NCBI RefSeq assembly: GCF_020886775.1
Contig: NZ_AP024525.1
Coordinates: 1,426,001 to 1,490,000, forward strand
Length of the DNA: 64,000 nucleotides
Reading direction: 5' to 3'
From: Sinomonas cyclohexanicum
GTDB lineage: Bacteria; Actinomycetota; Actinomycetes; Actinomycetales; Micrococcaceae
Shown: positions 35,612-47,268 of the stretch, piece by piece
How the letters are laid out: each line of letters starts with the position of its first letter
Numbering within the stretch: position 1 is the first letter of the stretch
The notes under the pieces: model-generated
The model's input: only the letters and a program-made list of their open reading frames with translations
What the model was told of the DNA's origin: nothing
Databases searched by the model: none
Program-made: the position numbers and the translations under genes

Positions 35612-36472
35612 ATGACGAGCATCACACCCGCCCCCGCCGCGTCCCTGTCCGGCCGCACCATCCTCATGAGCGGCGGCAGCCGCGGGATCGGCCTCGCGAT
35701 CGCCAAGCGCGCCGCGGCGGACGGCGCCAACGTGGCCCTCCTGGCCAAGACCGCCCAGCCGCACGCGAAGCTCGCCGGCACCGTGTACACGGCCGCGGAG
35801 GAGATCGAGGCCGCCGGCGGGCACGCCCTCCCGATCGTCGGCGACGTGCGCAGCGACGAGGATGTGGCGCGCGCCGTCGAGGCGACCCTCGAGCGCTTCG
35901 GAGGCATCGACGTCGTGCTCAACAACGCCTCCGCGATCGACCTCTCCACGACAGACGCCGTGGACATGAAGCGCTACGACCTGATGCAGGACATCAACGT
36001 CCGCGGCACGTTCCTGCTCTCCAAGCTCTCCCTCCCGGCCCTGCGCGCCTCCGCGGCGTCGGGCAGGGGCGCGCACATCCTCACGCTCTCGCCGCCCCTG
36101 AACCTCGACCCGACGTGGGCCGGCCGCCACCTCGCCTACACCATGGCGAAATACGGTATGAGCCTGACCACGCTCGGCCTCGCCGAGGAGCTCCGGGCAG
36201 ACGGCATCGGGGTCAACTCGCTCTGGCCCGCTACCCTCATCGACACCGCGGCGATCCGCGCGATGCCCGACGGCGACACCCTCGCCTCCGCGGGGCGCTC
36301 GCCGCAGATCGTGGCCGACGCCGCCCACGCGGTCCTCACGAGCGACCCGCGCACCACCACCGGCAACTTCTTCACCGACGAACAGGTCCTGCGGGCCGCC
36401 GGCGTCACCGACTTCGCCCGCTACAGCCTCGGCGCCCCCGAGGACCGGCTCGTCCCGGACATCTTCCTCTGA
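35612..36472 (+). CDS. Short-chain dehydrogenase/reductase (AtuC/HSDL2-like)
   Basis: The 286-residue protein has the SDR cofactor motif 'MSGGSRGIGLAIAKRAAADGANVALLAK', 'LNNASAIDL', and the catalytic 'YTMAKYG' (Tyr-x3-Lys). The insert 'TAQPHAKLAGTVYTAAEEIEAAGG' and the 'LSPPLNLDPTWAGRHLAYTMAKYGMSL' segment are typical of the citronellol/HSDL2-like subgroup, which acts on isoprenoid or fatty acyl derivatives. It probably starts from a leaderless transcript under control of the adjacent palindrome. It is transcribed away from accD. Substrate is unknown. Confidence 0.9.
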   Translation: MTSITPAPAASLSGRTILMSGGSRGIGLAIAKRAAADGANVALLAKTAQPHAKLAGTVYTAAEEIEAAGGHALPIVGDVRSDEDVARAVEATLERFGGIDVVLNNASAIDLSTTDAVDMKRYDLMQDINVRGTFLLSKLSLPALRASAASGRGAHILTLSPPLNLDPTWAGRHLAYTMAKYGMSLTTLGLAEELRADGIGVNSLWPATLIDTAAIRAMPDGDTLASAGRSPQIVADAAHAVLTSDPRTTTGNFFTDEQVLRAAGVTDFARYSLGAPEDRLVPDIFL

Positions 36473-36557
36473 CTGGTGGCCGCTCTGACCAGCCACGACT
36501 CCCGCCCGGCACCTGGCGCTCCACGGTCATCTGGCCCCTGATCGGTACGATTCATGA

Positions 36558-37448
36558 ATGGACGTTTCAGCGCAGCCACCTGCCCGCGGCCCCCTCGACC
36601 GGACGCTTCTGGGGCCGGAGCTCGTGCGCGCGGCCGGCCTGTCCCGGCTCGAGGTGATCGATGACATCGGCTCGACCAACGCCGAGCTCCTGCGCCTCGC
36701 CGAGACGGACGCCGACGGCTGGGGCGACCTGGCCGTCCTCACCACGGGCCACCAGAGCGCCGGGAGGGGCCGCCTGCAACGCCACTGGGAGTCCCCGCTC
36801 GGCACGTCCATCGCTGTCTCGGTCCTGCTCCGCCCGCACAACCGCGACGGCCGGCCCCTGCCCACGCAGAGCTACTCGTGGTTCTCGCCGCTGGCCGCCC
36901 TCGCCCTCCGCGAGGCACTCGCCATCTGTGCTGGCCTCGAGGCGAGCGTCAAGTGGCCCAACGACGTGGTGGTGGACGGGAAGAAGATCTCCGGAATCCT
37001 CGCCCAGCTCGCGCCGGGAGCACACGGCGCCCCGCCCGCCGTCGTGCTCGGAACCGGCATCAACGTGGGCCAGACGGAGGACGAGCTCCCGGTCCCCACG
37101 GCCACGAGCGTCCTGCTCGCCACCGGCAGGCACGTTCGCCGCGAAGACCTCCTCGCGGCGTATCTCGCGGCGTTCGGCCGCCGATACCGCGAGTTCTGCG
37201 CGGCCGACGGCGACCCCGACCTTCCGCTCGCGGGCGGACGCGGGCTGTCGGGCGAGGTGGAGGACGCGACCATCACGCTCGGCAAGCGGGTGCGTGTGGA
37301 GCTCCCCGGCGGGCAGACCCTCGTGGGACGCGCCACCGGCCTCGACGCCCACGGCGCCCTCCGGGTGGTCGAGGAGGACGGCTCGCGCCACTCGGTCGCG
37401 GCAGGGGATGTGGTCCACCTGCGCCCGGCCGACGGCGGCTATGCGTAG
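36558..37448 (+). CDS. birA: Biotin-[acetyl-CoA-carboxylase] ligase
   Basis: The 296-residue enzyme attaches biotin to the carrier lysine (EAMKM) of the carboxylase. Motifs: 'IDDIGSTNAELLRLA', 'GHQSAGRGRLQRHWESP', 'SVKWPNDVVVDGKKISGIL' and 'VLGTGINVGQ'; the C-terminal SH3-like domain follows. It lacks the N-terminal DNA-binding domain of E. coli BirA, so it is not expected to repress biotin genes. The stop overlaps the start of the next gene by 8 bp. Its presence near accD/accE and the BC/BCCP gene is functionally coherent. Confidence 0.94.
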   Translation: MDVSAQPPARGPLDRTLLGPELVRAAGLSRLEVIDDIGSTNAELLRLAETDADGWGDLAVLTTGHQSAGRGRLQRHWESPLGTSIAVSVLLRPHNRDGRPLPTQSYSWFSPLAALALREALAICAGLEASVKWPNDVVVDGKKISGILAQLAPGAHGAPPAVVLGTGINVGQTEDELPVPTATSVLLATGRHVRREDLLAAYLAAFGRRYREFCAADGDPDLPLAGGRGLSGEVEDATITLGKRVRVELPGGQTLVGRATGLDAHGALRVVEEDGSRHSVAAGDVVHLRPADGGYA

Positions 37449-38031
37449 GATCCTCACCCCGGGGGAGCAGCTCATCGTCACAACGCGCCGGCACGGGCGG
37501 ATGCTTGTGCTGCCCGCAGTGGTTCTCATCGCCGTGTGCGGGGCGGGCGCGTTCGCTGCCGGCTGGCTTGCGCGCGGGCACCTCGAGCAGACGTTTCCCT
37601 GGCTCCCTCCCGGCTCGCGGCAGTGGCTTGCCCTCGTCCCAGCGCTCCTCGGCGTGTGGATCCTGCTCGGCTACTGCCTCCGCGAGCTCCTCGCGTGGCG
37701 CTCCGTACGGTACGTCCTGACGAGCCAGAGGGTCCTGCGGCGGGAGCGCGGCCTCACCCGGCGTGACCGCGCCATGCCGCTGTCCCTCGTCCGGGACGTC
37801 AACCTGCATCAGGGATTCATGCAGGGGATGCTCAGGTCCGGAACGATAACCTTGACCTCGGGCCAGTCGGCACAGCTCACGCTCGCCGACGTGCCGGAGG
37901 CGCGCCGCTTCAGCGAGTTCATCCTCGACGCCATCGAGGAGCTGCCCGACGACGCGCCGTGGCATGGCCCGGGCGACGAGATCACCGACCTCGGCGACGC
38001 GTCGCTGCCGTGGGAACTGAGGGAGGACTGA
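37441..38031 (+). CDS. PH-domain (bPH2-like) membrane protein
   Basis: The 196-residue protein has a short N-terminus, two membrane helices (about residues 21-43 and 62-82) and a bacterial pleckstrin-homology-like region: 'RSVRYVLTSQRVLRRERGLTRRDRAMPLSLVRDVNLHQGFMQGMLRSGTITLTSG', ending with an acidic tail. It lies between birA (8-bp overlap) and the cyclase gene (TGATG, 1-bp overlap), so the three are translationally coupled. This order, birA - PH protein - cyclase, is common in Micrococcaceae as far as I recall. Function is unknown. Confidence 0.85.
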   Translation: MRRILTPGEQLIVTTRRHGRMLVLPAVVLIAVCGAGAFAAGWLARGHLEQTFPWLPPGSRQWLALVPALLGVWILLGYCLRELLAWRSVRYVLTSQRVLRRERGLTRRDRAMPLSLVRDVNLHQGFMQGMLRSGTITLTSGQSAQLTLADVPEARRFSEFILDAIEELPDDAPWHGPGDEITDLGDASLPWELRED

Positions 38032-39191
38032 TGGACGACTCGACGGGCGAGGCCCAGATCGACGACGTCATGTCCTCTGAGCCCGGGGCGCCGGAGGACG
38101 AGTATGCCGAGGAACCCACGCCGGGGCGCGGGGCGATGGAGACGTTGGCCGGCCCCAGGAGGGTCAGCTCCAAGCAGCTCGAGGCGCTCCTCCTCGGCGG
38201 CGAGCGCACGCTCAAGCGCCGTGAGGTAGCGGCGGGAGTCGGCCTGTCCCTCTACTCGGCCCGCAAGCTCTGGCGCGCCCTCGGCATGCCGAACTTCACG
38301 GACGACGATCTTGCCTTCACCCAGACGGACCTTGAGCACCTCAAGGTCGTGCCGAAGCTCGTGCGCGACGGCGTCCTCACGGAGGACGCCGCAATCTCCG
38401 TGACCCGGGCCATCGGCCAGATGACGGACCGCATGGTCGTTTGGCAGGTCGAGGCCCTCGTCGAGGACATGGTGTCCAATGAGGGCATGACCGACGCCGA
38501 GGCCCGGATCGCGCTCATCGACCGCATCCCGGACCTCATCGCCCCGCTCGAGGAGATGCTCGTCTACTCCTGGCGCCGCCAGCTCACCGCGGGCGTGCAG
38601 CGGCTCGCGGTCCGTGCACAGGCCGGCCTGGAACGCAGCGAGGAGGGCCGCGACGGGACCGAGGACGACGCCCCGCTGCCTCTGGCCCGCGCCGTAGGCT
38701 TCGCCGACCTCGTCTCGTACACGTCCCTGTCCCGCAGGATGAACGAGAAGACGCTGGCCCAGCTGGTCCAGCGCTTCGAGAATCGCTGCTCCGAGATCAT
38801 CACCGTAGGTGGCGGACGCCTCGTCAAGACGATCGGCGACGAGGTCCTGTACATCGCCGAGACGCCGACGGCGGGAGCCCAGATCTCCCTCGCGCTCGCC
38901 AAGGAGTTCGCCGACGACGACATCCTGCCTGAATGCCGGGTGGCTATGGTGTGGGGCCGCGTGCTGAGCCGGCTCGGCGACATCTACGGCCCGACGGTGA
39001 ACCTCGCGGCCCGGCTCATCGCGCTCGCCGAACCGGGCCAGGTGCTCGTGGACGACGTCACGGCGAACGCCCTCAGCGGCGATGCGCGCTTTGTCCTCGA
39101 CGCCCGCGAACCGCAGAACGTGCGTGGGTTCGGGGAGATCCACCCCGTGTCGCTGCGGGCCGGTGAGGGCCCCGGGATCGTGCTCGACTGA
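38031..39191 (+). CDS. Class III adenylate/guanylate cyclase with N-terminal helical regulatory domain
   Basis: The 386-residue protein has an acidic N-terminal tail, a helical regulatory region (about 45-190: 'RRVSSKQLEALLLGGERTLKRREVAAGVGLSLYSARKLWRALGMP', MerR-like/Rv1264-type) and one cyclase homology domain. The catalytic residues visible are the first metal Asp in 'VGFADLVSYTSLSRRM', the second in 'VKTIGDEVLYIAE', and the transition-state Asn/Arg in 'PTVNLAARLIALAEPGQVLV'. A single domain implies a homodimer. AGGGAGGA lies before the ATG. By similarity to Rv1264, the N-terminal part may make activity pH-responsive, but this is inference. Confidence 0.88.
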   Translation: MDDSTGEAQIDDVMSSEPGAPEDEYAEEPTPGRGAMETLAGPRRVSSKQLEALLLGGERTLKRREVAAGVGLSLYSARKLWRALGMPNFTDDDLAFTQTDLEHLKVVPKLVRDGVLTEDAAISVTRAIGQMTDRMVVWQVEALVEDMVSNEGMTDAEARIALIDRIPDLIAPLEEMLVYSWRRQLTAGVQRLAVRAQAGLERSEEGRDGTEDDAPLPLARAVGFADLVSYTSLSRRMNEKTLAQLVQRFENRCSEIITVGGGRLVKTIGDEVLYIAETPTAGAQISLALAKEFADDDILPECRVAMVWGRVLSRLGDIYGPTVNLAARLIALAEPGQVLVDDVTANALSGDARFVLDAREPQNVRGFGEIHPVSLRAGEGPGIVLD

Positions 39192-39388
39192 CGGTTGCCG
39201 CGGCCGCCGCGCCCTGTTGGTGCCCCGGCCGGCGCGGAAGCCTGTGGCAGGATGGTCCGGCGGGGCGGTGGGCGTCGCCGGCGGCGACCGGGCCCGCGGG
39301 AGGCGTTTCCCATCACGGGGACGCCCGGGCGCGGAGGGGGATGCGGGAACCATGGTGAATCGTTCCTCGGGGGCGGAAGGAGGCCGGC

Positions 39389-40150
39389 GTGACGCACTCG
39401 CCTGGCGTTGAGCCGAAGCTCAGGCTCACAGTGGGCTCCGGGACTGATCGCGGACTGCGCAGGGAGCTGAACGAAGACTCGTTCCTCGCGCGCGATCCCG
39501 TGTTCATGGTTGCCGACGGCATGGGTGGCCACGAGGCCGGGGAGGTCGCAAGTCAGCTGTGCGTGCAGGCTCTGGGCGACGCACCCATCCTCGCGCCGGG
39601 GACGCACCGCGCAACCGCACAGGACATCCAACACGTCATCGAAGAGGCCGACTGGCGCATCCGAGAAGCCACGGGTGCGCGGGCGGGCACAACGCTCTCC
39701 GGCGCCGTGGTCATCCTGATCACCGCGGTGCCGTACTGGCTCGTGGCGAACGTGGGCGACTCGCGTACGTACCGTCTGTCCAAGGCCGGGCGCTTCGTGC
39801 AGATCAGTGTTGACCATTCGGAGGTCCGGGAGCTGGTGGACGCCGGCGAGATCACGCCCGAGGAGGCGCTGTTCCACCCGCGACGGCATGTCGTGACGCG
39901 TGCACTCGGCACGGGTGAGGATGCCGAGGCCGACTTCTGGCTCCTGCCTGTTGAGGCCGGCGATCGCCTCCTCGTCTGCTCCGACGGGCTCACGTCTGAG
40001 CTGCGCGACGAGGAGATCCTCGGCATCCTCACGAGCCGGACACATCCTCAGGATGCCGCCGACGCCCTGATTGGCGCGGCGATCGACGCCGGCGGGCGGG
40101 ACAACATCACGGTGATCGTCGTGGACGCACGGGACGTGGCTGCCAACTAG
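39389..40150 (+). CDS. PP2C-family serine/threonine protein phosphatase
   Basis: The 253-residue protein has all metal-site motifs of PPM phosphatases: 'RELNEDSFLA', 'MVADGMGGHEAGEVAS', 'VANVGDSRTYRLS', 'LLVCSDGL' and 'GGRDNITVIVVD'. It has no membrane segment, unlike PstP, so it is a soluble cytoplasmic enzyme. The GTG start has an ideal Shine-Dalgarno GAAGGAGG five bases upstream. The ~195-bp gap after the cyclase contains no gene. Its kinase partner is not in the window. Confidence 0.94.
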   Translation: MTHSPGVEPKLRLTVGSGTDRGLRRELNEDSFLARDPVFMVADGMGGHEAGEVASQLCVQALGDAPILAPGTHRATAQDIQHVIEEADWRIREATGARAGTTLSGAVVILITAVPYWLVANVGDSRTYRLSKAGRFVQISVDHSEVRELVDAGEITPEEALFHPRRHVVTRALGTGEDAEADFWLLPVEAGDRLLVCSDGLTSELRDEEILGILTSRTHPQDAADALIGAAIDAGGRDNITVIVVDARDVAAN

Positions 40151-40160
40151 GACCTCGGCC

Positions 40161-41831
40161 TCAGAATGGCGGTGGGGTGTCGCCCTGGGGGTAGGTGATG
40201 TATTCCTGCCCGGATGGCGCGGTCCATTGCAGGGTGCCGGGCGGGTTCCTCGGAGGACTGGTGGTGATGGTCGTACCTTTCGGGACCTGGTTCGTCCTGG
40301 AGACGCGGGCGACCACCGCTGAGACCGCGGCGACTGCTTCTGACTGCGCGATGCCGATGTGTTCGACGCTCCAGTACCCGAGTGTCTTGAGTCGGTGGTG
40401 TTCTCGGCAGAGCTGGGCGAGGTTGTCGGTGCCGGTGATGCCGCCCTGGTGCCATTCGTGCGTGTGGTCGGTTTCGGTGGCGGCGGCGGGCTTGTCGCAG
40501 CCGGGGAATCTACAGGTCGCGTCGCGCGCTCCGAGGAATCGGCGCATGGCGGCAGTGGGTGTGTAGCGGGTGCGGCCGATTGACAGGGGTGCGCCGGTGG
40601 TGGGGTCAACGGTGAGCTGGGACCAGGTGGCGGCGCGGGCCGCGAGCTGTTTGGCCGTGGCGGGATCGAGGGGACCGTAGCCGAGCAGCTCGGCGGGGGC
40701 ATCGCCGGTGCCACCAGCGGTGGCGGCCGGAAGCAGGAGGATCGTCTCGCAGCGCACGCCTGACGCGTGACCGAAGGCGGCGCGGGTATTCGCGCGGACC
40801 GCGGACTCGGCCTCGGCTTCAGGTACGGCGAGGTCCGTTTCCGCCGGGCCGGGATCTGCCATGAAAGGCGCCGTGCCGCTGAGCAAGTCGGCAAGGGCGT
40901 CGGCGCGGAGCTGGGGCAGGGTGCGCCGCTCGTCAGGGCCCTGGAGGGAGCGCGCGATGGATTCGAGGCGGGTGTCGATGGCCGCGCCGGTCTCGAGGGG
41001 GAGGTAGGCGGTGAGCCAGCACATGCCGTCCCCGGCGGGGTCGACGTCCACGCGACGGTCGGTGATGGCCTTGGCCCGGCGGGCGGCGAGGGCCTCGTCG
41101 GTGTAGTCCTCGACGAGTCGGCGAAGGCGCCTCGCGAGCGTGGTGGGGTTGGGGGTTCGGTCGGGGTCGGCGGGCGCCGCGATATCGACGGCCTTGGCGA
41201 GGAACTCGGAGAGCCTCCCGGGTGGAACGGGCAGTGCGGCGTCCATGGTGGCCTTGGCGCGGCGGACGGACAGGCGCCGTTCGCGCAGGGCGCTCAGGAC
41301 GGGCACGGCGGCGGGGTCGGTGAGGGAGAGTGCCTCGGCGACGAGTCCCTTGGCCGTGCGGACGGAGACCTTGAGGCGGGCGGTGATCTCGGACGCGGCG
41401 ATAGAGGTCGCATCGGCGAGGCGGAAGGGTTCCCCGGCGGTGCCGGCGGACGCGTCGACCAGGGCCCTGATCACTGCGGCGCGTTCGGCGAGGCGCGCGG
41501 CCTCCTCGCCGTCGAGGGCGGCGAGGCGGTCCAGGAGCTGAGCCCCGGCGCGTTCGCGCAGCTCCGCCAGCACGATCTCGCGGGGCAGCGGCTCCAGGTC
41601 CTCGGGGGAGGCATGCCCGGTGCCGTCCTGGGGCGACCCGTCCTCGTGGAACACCGCCGCTAGGGCCGCCTCGAGCTCGTCATCGGCAAGCCCCACCGCA
41701 GTTTCCTGATCCTCGCGCTGCCACTGGAGGCGCAGCCACTCCGGGGGCTCGACCGGCCCGCCGACACCGAGTGAGTCCAGCAGTAAGGCTTCCTCGGCCC
41801 ACTTCTCGTCGAACTCTTCAGCGCCCGCCAT
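40161..41831 (-). CDS. DUF222/13E12-family protein with C-terminal HNH endonuclease domain
   Basis: The 556-residue protein has an acidic N-terminus, a long DUF222 helical region ('AERAAVIRALVDAS', 'LADATSIAASEITARLKVSVRTAKGLV', 'RRLSVRRAKATMDA') and a C-terminal HNH domain ('RDATCRFPGCDKPAAATETDHTHEWHQGGITGTDNLAQLCREHHRLKTLGYW'). The histidines and the CxxC-type pairs of HNH nucleases are present. These proteins occur in many copies in actinobacterial genomes, often as 13E12 repeat family; the function is unsettled. It converges on the phosphatase gene with an 10-bp gap and diverges from ligA. Confidence 0.9.
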   Translation of the reverse strand: MAGAEEFDEKWAEEALLLDSLGVGGPVEPPEWLRLQWQREDQETAVGLADDELEAALAAVFHEDGSPQDGTGHASPEDLEPLPREIVLAELRERAGAQLLDRLAALDGEEAARLAERAAVIRALVDASAGTAGEPFRLADATSIAASEITARLKVSVRTAKGLVAEALSLTDPAAVPVLSALRERRLSVRRAKATMDAALPVPPGRLSEFLAKAVDIAAPADPDRTPNPTTLARRLRRLVEDYTDEALAARRAKAITDRRVDVDPAGDGMCWLTAYLPLETGAAIDTRLESIARSLQGPDERRTLPQLRADALADLLSGTAPFMADPGPAETDLAVPEAEAESAVRANTRAAFGHASGVRCETILLLPAATAGGTGDAPAELLGYGPLDPATAKQLAARAATWSQLTVDPTTGAPLSIGRTRYTPTAAMRRFLGARDATCRFPGCDKPAAATETDHTHEWHQGGITGTDNLAQLCREHHRLKTLGYWSVEHIGIAQSEAVAAVSAVVARVSRTNQVPKGTTITTSPPRNPPGTLQWTAPSGQEYITYPQGDTPPPF

Positions 41832-41833
41832 AG

Positions 41834-45335
<3,502 letters not shown>

Positions 45336-45339
<4 letters not shown>

Positions 45340-45833
45340 GCGGCCTGACTGTCCGCGAGGCCACCCCCGCGGATTTCCCGGAGATCGCCCGCATCGCCGA
45401 GGCCGCATACCTCGGCCCGGGCTACTTCGACAGCGCAGAGCACCCCTACATGCAGCACATCGCGGACGTCGCCTACCGTGCCCTGCGGGGGACGGTCCTC
45501 GTTGCGGAGCGGGACGGGCGCATCGTCGGGTCGGTGACCGTCATGGCGCACGGGGACGGCTTCGACCAGATCGCCCGGCCGGGCGAGTTCGAGTTCCGGC
45601 TTCTCGTCGTGGACCCCGCGGTGCAGCGGTCCGGGGCGGGCACCGCACTCGTGCGGGAGGTCGAGGCGAGGGCCCAGCGGGCGGGGGCGACCGCCGTCGT
45701 GCTCACCACCGGCGACGGCTGGGAGGCGCCGAACGCCCTCTACCCGCGGCTCGGCTACGAGCGCGCGCCCGAGCGCGACTGGCCCGTGCCGGACACCGAC
45801 ATCATGCTGCCCGTGTACATCAAGCGGCTCTGA
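45336..45833 (+). CDS. GNAT-family N-acetyltransferase
   Basis: The 165-residue protein has the GNAT fold with acetyl-CoA loop 'FRLLVVDPAVQRSGAGTALVREVEARAQRAGA' and C-terminal 'NALYPRLGYERAPERDWPVPDTDIMLPVYIKRL'. The GTG start overlaps the preceding stop by 4 bp. It is the third gene of ligA-IMPase-GNAT. The acceptor is unknown; small-molecule or protein N-termini are both possible. Confidence 0.9.
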
Positions 45834-45883
45834 GGCGCCGGGCCCGGGTGGGCCGCGGGGGATAGAGCCCATCGTCCCGCGAC

Positions 45884-45889
45884 TAGACT
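45884..45889 (+). promoter_or_regulatory. -10 box of the interrupted gatC-like gene
   Basis: TAGACT, a strong actinobacterial -10 sequence, 37 bp upstream of the ATG at 45926, followed by AAGGGAG as ribosome-binding site (45914-45920). Confidence 0.6.
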
Positions 45890-45925
45890 TGACCGCGAAC
45901 CTCTACAACCGCACAAGGGAGATCC

Positions 45926-46024
45926 ATGGCTGAGATGAATCCCTGGCCCCGTAAACACTGGGGAGAACCGCGGAATCATGCGGTTCTATGGGGGTTCGGT
46001 GGGTGTTCGTGGGGGGTCCGGTAG
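45926..46024 (+). pseudogene. gatC: 5' remnant of a gatC-like gene cut by the prophage
   Basis: A promoter, AAGGGAG and an ATG start a 32-residue frame whose first residues are MAEMN, close to the MAEIN start of actinobacterial GatC as I remember it. The following residues (PWPRKHWGEPRN) are unlike GatC and run into a stop. In M. tuberculosis ligA lies just upstream of gatC-gatA-gatB, and the ligA neighbourhood here leads to the same slot. I infer that the prophage entered a few codons into gatC. The rest of gatC should be at the distal attachment site, outside the window. Confidence 0.6.
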
Positions 46025-46067
46025 GGGTCCGGAGGGGGTCCGTGTTGATACCGCCAACACACAGAAG

Positions 46068-46093
46068 AGCCTCCCCCAATGGTGGGGGAGGCT
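46068..46093. terminator. 10-bp perfect hairpin at the prophage left end
   Basis: AGCCTCCCCC (46068-46077) and GGGGGAGGCT (46084-46093) around a 6-nt loop. It separates host transcription entering from the left from the first phage promoter. Confidence 0.8.
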
Positions 46094-46132
46094 CCGATAC
46101 CACAACGGTAGCAGTACGCCACGGGTTCGGTC

Positions 46133-46156
46133 AATCGTTACCCAACCGTTATGTCC
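46133..46156. promoter_or_regulatory. Candidate phage operator, copy 1
   Basis: TCGTTACC followed by CGTTAT, matching copy 2 at 46787-46810 at most positions over 24 bp. A CGTAACG word follows at 46160-46166 in inverted orientation. It is 40-60 bp upstream of the first phage gene. Confidence 0.55.
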
Positions 46157-46183
46157 GTGCGTAACGTCAGGCAAGACCGTGCG

Positions 46184-46189
46184 TAGCAT
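46184..46189 (+). promoter_or_regulatory. -10 box of the first phage gene
   Basis: TAGCAT ends seven bases before the ATG at 46197, so the transcript is probably leaderless. Confidence 0.5.
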
Positions 46190-46196
46190 TGGTTGT

Positions 46197-46787
46197 ATGG
46201 CCACCATCAAGAGCGCGGTCCCCGACAGCACCGCAACCCTCAAACTCCTCAAGCCCCCGAGCGGTGTGGTCACGACGGCGACGATCACCGGACGCGGCGT
46301 GACTGTCGCCATCGACGTCCACACCGCCGACCTGCACGCCGCCCTCGGCATTGACGAGCTCGGCTGCGGGTGCGATGAGGCGGACTCGAACCTCAATGCC
46401 GCGATCGCCCGAGCCGAGAAGGCAGAGGCCGAGCGTGACGAGGCACAGAAACTCGCCCGGCAGCGCCACGAGGCGAACAGTGCAATCATCGCCCAACTCA
46501 ACGAGGCCGAGGCGACCATCGCACGCATCAAGGCCCGCGTTGACGCCAGCACTTCGGGGTGGCTGAAACGCGAGCTTCAGGCCTGCATCGACCCCAAGCC
46601 CGCGTTCGTGCTGCCCGGCGTGGCCGGGGCGATTGTCCTAGCCAAGGGGAGCGGCAACCGGCAGGACTACGAGCTGCACCGCACCACCAAGGGTCGATGG
46701 TTCACGCCCGGCCTGCGCCAGCAGTGGACTGACGCTGAGATGCTCAAGGAGTTCAGCGGCCACCGCCTGATCAATCCCCAGCCCTGA
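46197..46787 (+). CDS. Phage protein of unknown function with central coiled coil
   Basis: The 196-residue protein has a beta-rich N-terminus ('TATLKLLKPPSGVVTTATITGRGVTVAIDVHTADLHAALGI'), a short 'GCGCDEAD' Cys/acid stretch, a charged helical segment of about 55 residues predicted to be coiled coil ('IARAEKAEAERDEAQKLARQRHEANS...'), and a basic C-terminus. I recognise no family. It is the first rightward gene of the prophage, expressed from a leaderless-type promoter beside repeated CGTTA words, so it may be expressed in the lysogen. Confidence 0.7.
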   Translation: MATIKSAVPDSTATLKLLKPPSGVVTTATITGRGVTVAIDVHTADLHAALGIDELGCGCDEADSNLNAAIARAEKAEAERDEAQKLARQRHEANSAIIAQLNEAEATIARIKARVDASTSGWLKRELQACIDPKPAFVLPGVAGAIVLAKGSGNRQDYELHRTTKGRWFTPGLRQQWTDAEMLKEFSGHRLINPQP

Positions 46788-46810
46788 TTCGTTACCGGAT
46801 CGTTATTCCC
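46787..46810. promoter_or_regulatory. Candidate phage operator, copy 2
   Basis: TCGTTACC then CGTTATTCCC, near-identical in layout to copy 1 (46133-46156). It begins at the last base of the first phage gene's stop codon and precedes the second gene. Confidence 0.55.
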
Positions 46811-46822
46811 AAACGCGGCGGA

Positions 46823-46843
46823 TTACCCCACACTGTGGAGTAA
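46823..46843. promoter_or_regulatory. 21-bp near-perfect palindrome before the second phage gene
   Basis: TTACCCCACA and TGTGGAGTAA flank a central C, with one mismatched pair. It lies 21 bp upstream of the ATG at 46865. Confidence 0.55.
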
Positions 46844-46864
46844 CCACACCGAAGGGGAACGACC

Positions 46865-47107
46865 ATGGACGAATACGAGGCGCACCTGACCGCCATCACC
46901 ACCGCCGCCGAGAAACGCGAACGCGGCGCCTACTGGCAGGCCGCCGCCGGGATCGCCATCACCATCCTCTGCCTCGCCCTCCAAGTCCCCCAGCTCGCGG
47001 TCCTCGGTGTCGCCCTCATCATTGTGGGGTTCGTCAGGGCGGGGCGTGCGCGGCGTGACGCCGACGGGTACAAGGCCCTGACACTGAAGCACCGGGCGTC
47101 CGCGTGA
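46865..47107 (+). CDS. Small phage membrane protein
   Basis: The 80-residue protein has a charged N-terminal helix (MDEYEAHLTAITTAAEKRERG), two adjacent hydrophobic segments (about residues 25-58) and a basic tail. GAAGGGG lies about 6 bases before the ATG. It overlaps the next gene by GTGA. The layout resembles small superinfection-exclusion or unknown membrane proteins, but no family is recognised. Confidence 0.7.
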   Translation: MDEYEAHLTAITTAAEKRERGAYWQAAAGIAITILCLALQVPQLAVLGVALIIVGFVRAGRARRDADGYKALTLKHRASA

Positions 47108-47268
47108 GCCGGGCCAGGTCGGCCCTGTACAGGGCTGCGCGGCTCCTCGGGGATGTGGAGGCGGCGGGGAAGGGCCCGGACGCGTACGGGCGGCGTGTGG
47201 CCCGCCGTGCCGCGTACCGGGGCACCAACCGGGCCCTCCGATCCGTGCTCCGCATGCTGGGGCTGTGA
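47104..47268 (+). CDS. Small Arg-rich phage protein
   Basis: This 54-residue frame (VSRARSALYRAARLLGDVEA... ending SVLRMLGL) begins in a GTGA overlap with the previous gene and ends in a GTGA overlap with the next. The double coupling is the main evidence that it is real. It is highly basic and helical and may bind nucleic acid. No family is recognised. Confidence 0.6.
   Translation: MSRARSALYRAARLLGDVEAAGKGPDAYGRRVARRAAYRGTNRALRSVLRMLGL

Noticed and set aside
35554-36657. Alternative frame over the SDR gene and birA start
   Set aside because: The product is Arg/Pro/His-rich; the SDR frame has the cofactor and Tyr-x3-Lys motifs.
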